Source of the DNA: Muribaculaceae bacterium
Lineage (GTDB): Bacteria; Bacteroidota; Bacteroidia; Bacteroidales; Muribaculaceae
DNA length: 64,000 nucleotides
Direction of reading: 5' to 3'
Assembly: GCA_022508985.1 (NCBI GenBank)
Contig: JAFLUA010000005.1
Location: 88,025-152,024 of the forward strand
Below the pieces are notes generated by a model. It was given only the letters and a program-made list of their open reading frames with translations. It was not told where the DNA came from and did not search any database. Shown here one piece after another: positions 57,781 through 64,000 of the stretch. The position numbers and the translations under genes are program-made. Position 1 is the stretch's first letter. Each line of letters opens with the position of its first letter.

Positions 57781-58872
57781 TCAATTACCTAAACCATACT
57801 CATGAAAAACAATTCTCCATTGTTGGATATCAATATATGAATCGATCCAGCGGCCATTTTCGAGGAAAAATGTCATCACATATTCATCTTCACGGTCAAG
57901 AAACTCCTGGGCTGTCATCTCATGTCCATAGGCGTGTTCGTAATACTCCTTTGACAACAAGGCATACTGAATGATGGGCACACGAGCGATACATTCTCCG
58001 TTTTCACTATTGGTAATAACCAACATCATATCTTTCATCGATGTTGCCATCATGCGCGAAGAACTCAAATCTGCGACAAGGCCTTTGACATATTTAAGGC
58101 TGCCATCAATAACATCTATTTTGCCGACACCAACCTCATCGTTAACTTGATTCCAGGGCTCATATGTTATGACTGTGGAGCCCAGAAGCTGATTATCCCA
58201 ACCCAAAGCCCCATTTGCGGCTTCTATCGTTATCGCATAATCATCGGGATCTATGTCCTCTCCATTGAGTTCTTGCAATATGATACGAATGTGATTGGTA
58301 TCCTTTGTGAGTTGCATGGTATACTCATAAACACTTCCGTCGTGGTTATCCACAAGTGTTTCCTCCAAATAGTCGTGGTAAAGGAAGGACAGGCGTTTAT
58401 TAGAATAAACGGAACCGTTATCACTGCGGGCATAGACACTCGCGCTCTGAGTGTTGAGCGAACATATCACATCTTGCAGAGTCGTCTGCCCCACGACGGG
58501 CTGCGTCACAGTAAACGACTCTTCAGTAGCTCCGGGATTATTCAAACCGCACCATGCTAAAAACCTATAGGTTCCAACCGGGAGATCAAGTTCAATTGCA
58601 AAGTCTCGATCGGAGAGCCGTTCTCCGCTTTCCTGATATTGTTTGACGAATAATCCGTTATTGTCAAAGACGTAAAGATTGACAGAATTCACCTCAGAGG
58701 GAAACGCATTGGCCCATTTGAGGTTCATATCATAGACAAATTTGATCACATGAGTCACTTCACAGTCTCCTTCATTTTCAAAGAAACTGTCGTCGCACGA
58801 GGTCATCAATAACGATGAGATTGCGACAAAAGCGGCCGTCAGAAGTGCTTTTTCTTTTTTCAGTATATTCAT
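57781..58872 (-). CDS. FimB/Mfa2 family fimbrial anchor subunit
   Basis: A 363-residue lipoprotein (signal ALLTAAFVAISSLLMTSCDD). The mature part begins with the family pattern EGDCEVTHVIKFVYDMNLKWANAFPSEV (described here as about residues 33-60), then VNSVNLYVFDNNGLFVKQY and DLPVGTYRFLAWCGL, all typical of FimB/Mfa2 proteins that cap and anchor the pilus in the outer membrane. It ends YIDIQQWRIVFHEYGLGN, closely like the C-terminus of the neighbouring major pilin. Located 41 bp after that gene. Confidence 0.92.
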   Translation of the reverse strand: MNILKKEKALLTAAFVAISSLLMTSCDDSFFENEGDCEVTHVIKFVYDMNLKWANAFPSEVNSVNLYVFDNNGLFVKQYQESGERLSDRDFAIELDLPVGTYRFLAWCGLNNPGATEESFTVTQPVVGQTTLQDVICSLNTQSASVYARSDNGSVYSNKRLSFLYHDYLEETLVDNHDGSVYEYTMQLTKDTNHIRIILQELNGEDIDPDDYAITIEAANGALGWDNQLLGSTVITYEPWNQVNDEVGVGKIDVIDGSLKYVKGLVADLSSSRMMATSMKDMMLVITNSENGECIARVPIIQYALLSKEYYEHAYGHEMTAQEFLDREDEYVMTFFLENGRWIDSYIDIQQWRIVFHEYGLGN

Positions 58873-58913
58873 CGGATTTTTTCCTTATAAATCCTATCAG
58901 TTTTTTTCTTTAA

Positions 58914-60650
58914 TCAAGGCCATTTAAGATCATAGTCCTGAGAAACTATCCGCCACTGGAGTATTCTTATCTGAGCGGTCAACACGCTGTTGTCGTAAGG
59001 CGGCATTTCGGGATAGATTATTTCATCGGGATTGAACACCGGTGTCCCTAGCCCTGTCACACTCGTCACATTAGCTGCATAGATATGATTTCTCACAACT
59101 CCTAAGTAGCCCGGGAAACCTTCGTTACCGATGTGCCTTATGTCGAAATAGTAGTAGGTCATGCCTTCGTTCCAAAGCAAAATGAAATTGGTGCGGTTGA
59201 TAATGTATGTGTTAACCTGTTGGGTTGTATAGACGGGCGAATTAGGTTCATTTCCGAGAGCCCACGTCAACTTTTCGGCATCGTCTGCCAGTTGGACATA
59301 AACGAAATAGCTGCTCACGTCGTCAGGAAGATCTTCACCATAAAGTTCTTTAGCCGAGAGTAGTTGTAAGTCGGCAGGTGTTATCTGCGTATAAGTAGTA
59401 GTTCCATCAACCGTGGTGACGCGATAGAGGTTCAAGGTGTTTGCGATAGCATTAACAACTCCGGTGGGAGTGTAATAGCGGTTTGCCCAAAGTGCCATTG
59501 GAAGTGGTTGCCCGGTCCTATTTACCAATTGTGCAGCTAAAATCACTTTGGATGAGTTGGTCGATCCGGTTCCATTTTCGAACTTGGAGTATTCCGCGGC
59601 GTTTTCCTGCAGATATGTCGTAGCGGTTGCATCTGGTGCCGGAATCTCATATGTCAAAGCGGGCACGTAATTTCCTGTGGTGGGATCTGGTGTTCCTTGA
59701 TAAGCTCCGAAAAGAAAATCGAACTGGTTGGCCGGTGGGTTTACAGCCCAGAAAGAGCGATGATAGTTATCGGTGTTCCATAATTCAAGATTTCCGAACA
59801 AATCGTCCTTCCATTGGGGGTTGATATTTTTTATCAATCGGGATGCGTTCGGTGTACTCGTAACATTCCAGCCAAGGAATTTAACGAATACTTCCTGCTC
59901 CTGCCCTCCAACAGAATACGGTTTATCACTAGCCGGATAGATATATTCGTCATCGGACAATTCGATTGCTCCCTCAATGTTAATAGAAAGATCAAGACGG
60001 GCGAGGACGCGCTCCACGTAGATGATAACGGGATTTTTTTCCGCTTCGACAGCAGTTGTACCATAACATGAACTGTCGATCACAGTGGCGTCGACAGTCG
60101 AGCCGTCGTCGGCATAAACTGAGTTTGATATGACGAAATTATTTTCCGTAAGGCCGGTATAGTGGTCGGCAACGATTGATCTCAGTGTAGTTAGCGATGG
60201 GGAGTCTTGAAGCGACAATAACGATGAGGTTGGATTAATCACCGCCAACACAAATGCAGGAAGCTGGGCTGTCTGCGGCATATTGATTCCCATCGTTGCA
60301 TTTACGATTTTTTCAACCGTCTGACCCGAGACATTTCCGGTCGACTCATCGGCAGGCATGGGTCGCCAATCGATGTAAGAAAGATATGTTCCGCTAGCAC
60401 CTTCCTTATAGACCGGCGTAGCATTTCCTTCGTTATCGAAGAAATAAAATCTTATTGTGTTGATATTGTTTTCTTGTGGGGTTCCATCCTGATATTGGGC
60501 AGCTCGCGAATTTGTTTTCGTAGCTACAAGAGACACTGACAGAAAACTCCTTGATTCGCCAATCGGGTCGTCGGGGAAATTGGTTTCTTCCGTAGAACAA
60601 CTACTTGCCAGGATTAATCCTATGCAAGGAAGCAATATTGATTTTTTCAT
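58914..60650 (-). CDS. Mfa1-type major pilin
   Basis: About 578 residues from the ATG at 60650, giving signal MKKSILLPCIGLILASSC; another ATG seven codons earlier is possible. The propeptide contains ATKTNSRAAQYQDG, where a cut after Arg would free a new N-terminus, as in Mfa1 and FimA maturation. Domain patterns NNINTIRFYFFDNEGN and IIYVERVLARLDLSINI fit Mfa1-family major subunits. The C-terminal strand QIRILQWRIVSQDYDL would be donated to the next subunit in the strand-exchange polymer (type V pilus model). It is third in the operon. Confidence 0.9.
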   Translation of the reverse strand: MKKSILLPCIGLILASSCSTEETNFPDDPIGESRSFLSVSLVATKTNSRAAQYQDGTPQENNINTIRFYFFDNEGNATPVYKEGASGTYLSYIDWRPMPADESTGNVSGQTVEKIVNATMGINMPQTAQLPAFVLAVINPTSSLLSLQDSPSLTTLRSIVADHYTGLTENNFVISNSVYADDGSTVDATVIDSSCYGTTAVEAEKNPVIIYVERVLARLDLSINIEGAIELSDDEYIYPASDKPYSVGGQEQEVFVKFLGWNVTSTPNASRLIKNINPQWKDDLFGNLELWNTDNYHRSFWAVNPPANQFDFLFGAYQGTPDPTTGNYVPALTYEIPAPDATATTYLQENAAEYSKFENGTGSTNSSKVILAAQLVNRTGQPLPMALWANRYYTPTGVVNAIANTLNLYRVTTVDGTTTYTQITPADLQLLSAKELYGEDLPDDVSSYFVYVQLADDAEKLTWALGNEPNSPVYTTQQVNTYIINRTNFILLWNEGMTYYYFDIRHIGNEGFPGYLGVVRNHIYAANVTSVTGLGTPVFNPDEIIYPEMPPYDNSVLTAQIRILQWRIVSQDYDLKWP

Positions 60651-60680
60651 ATTTAAGATTTTTATTTTCATTAGTTTGTT

Positions 60681-62153
60681 TTAAAGATTCATTAACTCGT
60701 TCAAGGTCGATAATGCTTGTTGGGCTTCAGGCATTGTGCCGGCTACTTTGCCAAAAAGTTCGATTGCTTTGGGGTAATCACCGGTGAGTGTTGCGTAAAC
60801 TCCTCTCGAATAGACTGCGGCATCCGACTGTCCTGCCTTGTCGAGATATTTAGCTGCATTTTCAAAGTCGTTTCGTTGCATTGCCGAATTGGCGGCATTG
60901 AGGTTAGCCGTTTCATCGTTAGGATACATTCGGACCGCGGTTTCAAAGACCTCATTGTACTCATTGCTTCCCGGCGCAAGTGTTTTGGCCAAAACAAACA
61001 TTTCATCCAATGAAAGTTTTTGTGGAGCAACCGCCATTATAGTTCTAATCTCGTCGGGGTCGCTGTACTGACGAATAGTGTACTCAATGGTATAGTCGGA
61101 ATGACGTAGTGCGGGGTAAACGGTTTTCAGCAAGAAGTCGTATTCCGTGGGATATTTACTTTTGATTAGGGCTTCTTTGGGGTCTGGAGCTAATGTGCTG
61201 TCGTCAATGATACTCAAGATTTCTTTTCTATGTTCGAGCCCTGATGTTTCGACAAAAGCACGCAAGCCGTCCCAATCCTCCGGTTCAAAATCCGTGGAGA
61301 TTAGATTTGCATCGAATTGGTAGAGGTTTTGAACGTAATTTTTCAAAGTAGCCGTTCTTCCCTTTGCAAGCCTTGTGTTATTTTGGTAGGGGCTTTCGGG
61401 TGATGCGTAGCCCTTGATGGTAATTTCTTTGATTGTTATGTCTTTGTCGTTTCGGACGGAGTCGATCGTTGCGATAATTTTAAGTAATTCAGCGGGGTTG
61501 TTACGATAATTGGGGTATAGCTCGGTCATGTTAACCGGGAAATCGATAAATGCTTTTCCTCTAAGTTCGCGCATCTTGACTTTCTCTGCCTCTGGCGTGA
61601 CATAGCTGAAGGAAGGGATGTAGGTGGTTTCGTACCATCGGCCCAATGGCACAATGTCTTCGCTCAGGATGGTGTGGCAACATCCATAGTCGGCACGTTT
61701 GATGTAAAGTGTCGCTCCGTTCATCCACTGTTCAAATGGGACAGACTGTGCAATTTCCATTGTCGCGGGTCGTTTTGAATATTGGAAGGTTGTTTCATTT
61801 TGCCCTCCGAGGGCACCATGTTCATCGCGAAGATATTGGATGTAGCGCATACGGCTATATAGTCCTACGGGGTCGAGTTCAATGGAGTCGTTTCCTTTCA
61901 TCAGCACAGGGGTAAATACAGAAACGCGGTCGCCTTTGAGAGTGTAATCGGCGAGCTTAATATCCATTCTTACTGTCATGAGCTCAGAGTTGCGTTTGAG
62001 CTCAACGTTATCGATTGGTAGTCCCCAGACTATAGTATCTTGTGTGGTGACGTGTTGTTTAGCAAGTTGTTGTGCCGACATTTGTGTCGATGTGGCCACG
62101 GCAACGAGCAACCCGAGAATTAATTTTATTTCTAATGCGATACTGTGTCTCAT
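60681..62153 (-). CDS. DUF3868 / OmpA-like protein with tetratricopeptide tail
   Basis: A 490-residue exported protein (signal ALEIKLILGLLVAVATSTQMSAQ). Residues 30-200 match DUF3868; residues 215-300 form an OmpA-type peptidoglycan-binding domain (IKGYASPESPYQNNTRLAKGRTATLKNYV, here about 238-266); the C-terminus has two tetratricopeptide-like helix pairs (NAANSAMQRNDFENAAKYLDKA, VYATLTGDYPKAIELFGKV). Such proteins sit beside DUF3575 genes at the head of Mfa-type pilus operons, probably anchoring the assembly to the cell wall (inference). Confidence 0.85.
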   Translation of the reverse strand: MRHSIALEIKLILGLLVAVATSTQMSAQQLAKQHVTTQDTIVWGLPIDNVELKRNSELMTVRMDIKLADYTLKGDRVSVFTPVLMKGNDSIELDPVGLYSRMRYIQYLRDEHGALGGQNETTFQYSKRPATMEIAQSVPFEQWMNGATLYIKRADYGCCHTILSEDIVPLGRWYETTYIPSFSYVTPEAEKVKMRELRGKAFIDFPVNMTELYPNYRNNPAELLKIIATIDSVRNDKDITIKEITIKGYASPESPYQNNTRLAKGRTATLKNYVQNLYQFDANLISTDFEPEDWDGLRAFVETSGLEHRKEILSIIDDSTLAPDPKEALIKSKYPTEYDFLLKTVYPALRHSDYTIEYTIRQYSDPDEIRTIMAVAPQKLSLDEMFVLAKTLAPGSNEYNEVFETAVRMYPNDETANLNAANSAMQRNDFENAAKYLDKAGQSDAAVYSRGVYATLTGDYPKAIELFGKVAGTMPEAQQALSTLNELMNL

Positions 62154-62168
62154 AATCTAATTTTCGTA

Positions 62169-62750
62169 TTAGAAGATATAAACGAGATTTAAGGCGGCCT
62201 TGGTGGGCCCTACATAGTTGTGATGCCCGCTACCTGTTTTCTTTCCGCAGTTCCGACATTCGAAAACGTCGTAGTTGAAGTAAACATATCCTACTCCAAT
62301 TTCGAATTCGAGGTTCCAATTTCTGTGGAGTGGCAAAGCATATCCATATGCAAGTCCGGCTCCAAGCCCCCATCCTTGATAGCGATGGCCGTTCAGCTTG
62401 GAAAAGTCTGAACCTAAGAATGATATTTTCGTGTCAAGATTCCCAATGTTGTATTGTCCTCCGATTGCGTGGAATCCGACAAAATGTTTTGCAAACGCAT
62501 CGCAGAACCAATATCTGCCCTCCGGCTGAACGAACCAGTGTTTCCATTTATGTTCTTTGATAGTCCAGTCGTTAAAATCCACAGAGAGGTCTATTGACCA
62601 TTTTTTTGCGAGCCTCAGTTCCGCTCCGACATTGACGTTAGCGCCGGCGTCGTAGAGTAGGTTAGTCTTTACGGATACGTTATTCTTTCCATAGACTGTA
62701 AAAATAGAGGCAACGAAAATCAGAATGAAAAATATCTTTTTAAACTTCAT
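62169..62750 (-). CDS. DUF3575 outer-membrane protein, first gene of the pilus operon
   Basis: A 193-residue protein with signal peptide KKIFFILIFVASIFTVYG and an eight-stranded barrel-like body: VSVKTNLLYDAGANVNVGAELRLAKKWSIDL (about 25-55), HWFVQPEGRYWFCDAFAKHF, GWGLGAGLAYGYALPLHRNWNLEFEIGVGY and the aromatic C-terminus NLVYIF usual for outer-membrane barrels. It matches DUF3575, whose genes begin many Bacteroidota fimbrial operons. A consensus promoter lies 63-93 bp upstream. Confidence 0.9.
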   Translation of the reverse strand: MKFKKIFFILIFVASIFTVYGKNNVSVKTNLLYDAGANVNVGAELRLAKKWSIDLSVDFNDWTIKEHKWKHWFVQPEGRYWFCDAFAKHFVGFHAIGGQYNIGNLDTKISFLGSDFSKLNGHRYQGWGLGAGLAYGYALPLHRNWNLEFEIGVGYVYFNYDVFECRNCGKKTGSGHHNYVGPTKAALNLVYIF

Positions 62751-62812
62751 GCGGTTATAATTTCATAAGTGTTTTCCACGGCAAGACTATCTTCCGATAC
62801 AGATTATGCGCG

Positions 62813-62843
62813 CAAAATTAAGTGTTTTGCATCAATAATGCAA
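62813..62843 (-). promoter_or_regulatory. Promoter of the pilus operon with inverted repeat
   Basis: Reverse strand TTG (62843-62841), 20-bp spacer, TAATTTTG (62820-62813); predicted start near 62806 and leader about 56 nt. A perfect inverted repeat TTGCAT-CAATA-ATGCAA (62827-62843) fills most of the space between the two elements, a good place for an operator. No flanking inverted repeats that would mark an invertible promoter were seen. Confidence 0.68.
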
Positions 62844-62850
62844 GTTTTTT

Positions 62851-63261
62851 TTAACATTCTTCATGAGTATACATGAGTATGCTATCCGATGTGTGGATTA
62901 TTTTGAAAAAAATGGCATTGTTGGTTTACGAAAAACTCTTGGATGCGCCTTTGGTAAAAGGCAATCAAGAAATGAGCAACAGCGACATTTTGCGTCAATT
63001 TATGATGCAGTTTCCAAATGTCAGCCAAAACTAGCTTGCCCGATTGATAAACCGAACACCGGCTTACATCTCACAGGTCAAAAATGGCAAAACATAGGGA
63101 GTAAACGGATGTAACCCTATTAAATTCAGAAATCAGACTTAATATTAATTTTATCGTAATAAGGCGCCATTCAGCTAATAAAATATTAAATTATAAAATG
63201 GACTCTATGACTTAACCCCGACAAAACATCTAATGAGCTGAAAAAACAATCAACAAAACCA
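62851..63261. other. Intergenic DNA between the pilus promoter and the mobile-element remnant
   Basis: Two short overlapping forward frames exist: one of 83 codons (62863-63114) beginning MSIHEYAIRCVDYFEKNGIVG, faintly like a transposase helix-turn-helix, and one of 53 codons (62873-63034) beginning MSMLSDVWIILKK. Neither has a promoter or a recognisable family, so neither is called. The rest is AT-rich and featureless. Confidence 0.45.
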
Positions 63262-63616
63262 ATGTTAAGGTCAAAATACAAATCCAAAATGCACGAAAAT
63301 ATGGACTTCCGACAAATAGAAATATCTGTATATTATGGCGTTCGTGACACGACGGGACACAAGTCAACGTTGTTTGTTTTCTCAACAATGTAGAATACAT
63401 AAGATAAAAGAATTGCGTGAGAGTAATGACCCGATAATTCGTAAACAGATAAAATTATCGCTTCCCCAAGCGACCATCAGCGGAGTTTTTGCCCCGACAC
63501 GTTCTGCCAACAACCTTGTCACACATAGTGGTCTTATCTGCGTCACGGTCGGCGAAAATGCGGCGGTCGGCCACCTCTTTTGGCTTCACAATTTTGCTGC
63601 AATCTCGCTTATATAG
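63262..63616 (+). pseudogene. Frameshifted VirE_N / BT4734-like mobile-element gene remnant
   Basis: Frame 1 from ATG 63262 reads MDFRQIEISVYYGVRDTTG and GHKSTLFVFS before a stop at 63391; frame 2 then continues with RIHKIKELRESNDPIIRKQI, KLSLPQATISGVFAPTRSAN and LVTHSGLICV. Joined, they match the N-terminal domain of VirE/BT4734-like proteins (pattern: I-x-x-LR, K-x-x-LP, SG-x-F, H-S-G-L), found on Bacteroidota mobile islands next to primase-helicase genes. A one-base shift lies near 63375-63390 and similarity stops after LICV, where an aspartate-rich motif should follow. So the gene is frameshifted and truncated. Confidence 0.7.
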
Positions 63617-63720
63617 CAGTCGTACATATATTATCTGTACTTGTTACTTTTTTTGTTACTCGCCACTTGTAGTATTGGTGTAATGCTATTATAATCAAGC
63701 ATATATATTTTACTTTATCT

Positions 63721-63888
63721 TGGAGGGGAGGTCCGGCAACGGCTCCGTCGGGCTGTGGCGGCGGCAGTTATAACGACAACAACTGGGGCCGCGACAAAGA
63801 TGAAGACGACATCCGCTGGGCCCGTCGCTGCGCCAAAGCCGCAATCCAAAATCTCGGCAAACAACCTAAATCTGGATTAAAGAGATAA
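63721..63888 (+). pseudogene. Possible 3' fragment of a gene
   Basis: An open frame without any start codon (open from 63673) gains high GC and codon use like the host from 63721 and ends in TAA at 63886, reading GSYNDNNWGRDKDEDDIRWA and KAAIQNLGKQPKSGLKR at its end. It may be the tail of a gene cut off by the rearrangement that left the VirE remnant. I do not recognise it, and it could be chance. Confidence 0.35.
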
Positions 63889-63900
63889 AGGAAACCTATA

Positions 63901-64000
63901 TTATATCGGTTTGACCTCGTTGATATCGACCAGATGGTGAATGATGGCAAATATGATTAAGCCGGCGGCAGTATGAATACCCAGTTTTGTGCTGATATTC
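63901..64000 (-). CDS. C-terminal end of a LuxR-type response regulator (partial)
   Basis: On the reverse strand the last 32 codons read NISTKLGIHTAAGLIIFAII then HHLVDINEVKPI and a stop at 63901. This is the second half of a NarL/FixJ (LuxR) helix-turn-helix: N-I-x-x-K-L-G-I-x-x-x-x-G-L-x-x-Y/F-A-I. In Bacteroidota such ends belong to response regulators or small LuxR-type regulators. The rest lies beyond the right edge, so the receiver domain and start are unseen. Confidence 0.75.
   Translation of the reverse strand, partial: NISTKLGIHTAAGLIIFAIIHHLVDINEVKPI

Noticed and set aside
62757..62860. Invertible (phase-variable) pilus promoter
   Set aside because: Looked for flanking inverted repeats on both sides of the promoter and a nearby invertase gene; only the short internal palindrome was found.
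62863..63114. Forward frame of 83 codons beside the pilus promoter
   Set aside because: Its similarity to a transposase helix-turn-helix is too faint, and a different overlapping frame is equally plausible; listed only as intergenic content.

Overview
This 64 kb window comes from a Bacteroidota chromosome, most likely order Bacteroidales and possibly the Muribaculaceae (family placement is inference). The signs are promoters of the Bacteroidota form (TTTG or TTG, 19-20 bp, TAnnTTTG) ahead of many genes, no Shine-Dalgarno pattern, a fused nuoCD, the Bacteroidota-type RpoZ, SPII lipoproteins throughout, a BspA-like surface protein with a tail resembling a type IX secretion signal, and a complete Mfa-type (type V) pilus operon. 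No rRNA, tRNA, CRISPR array or intact transposon was seen.

Left part (1-13,900). Complex I genes nuoA-nuoB-nuoCD-nuoH run straight into atpD-atpC on the minus strand; nuoI-N do not follow nuoH. Next come a small GlsB-type membrane protein, a four-gene cluster of small envelope proteins (two YtxH, one holin-like, one unknown), a periplasmic DegP/DegQ protease, rpoZ, bamD and yicC. Divergently, tsaB-tsaC (t6A tRNA modification) lead into a polyprenyl glycosylphosphotransferase and a ClC chloride transporter.

Middle (13,900-43,000). A lone 1,088-residue fimbrial-tip-like lipoprotein ends tail to tail on the ClC gene, sharing stop-codon bases. It is followed by an orphan histidine kinase bracketed by 25-nt direct repeats, polA (whose proofreading-domain DxE motif appears lost), asnS, a DUF486 membrane protein, a pseudouridine synthase with a long repetitive N/G/Y/Q/R-rich extension, a bifunctional DAHP synthase/chorismate mutase and a secreted metallophosphoesterase. 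The cluster alaS-nadB-ftsB-like-membrane protein-mutS reads left. Divergent from alaS are an M23 peptidase and a MerR regulator, then a lipoprotein and lptD.

Right part (43,000-64,000) is accessory. It holds a 945-residue BspA-like leucine-rich-repeat protein, a large nested palindrome, a HigBA-like toxin-antitoxin pair with a palindrome over its promoter, and a ten-gene pilus operon read leftward from 62,750 to 47,918: DUF3575, DUF3868/OmpA-like, Mfa1-like major pilin, FimB/Mfa2-like subunit, then six further lipoproteins. Four of these six appear to share a pilin-like body followed by an extra C-terminal module, two of them with GLUG-like repeats, suggesting an elaborate tip. One promoter with an inverted repeat between its two elements probably drives the operon. 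The last 1.2 kb is decayed DNA with a frameshifted VirE_N/BT4734-like remnant of a mobile element, then the 3' end of a LuxR-type response regulator running off the window.

The strongest candidates for undescribed biology are the multi-lipoprotein tip cassette with its promoter palindrome, the nested palindrome near 46.4-46.5 kb, the PolA proofreading loss, and the nuo/atp junction.
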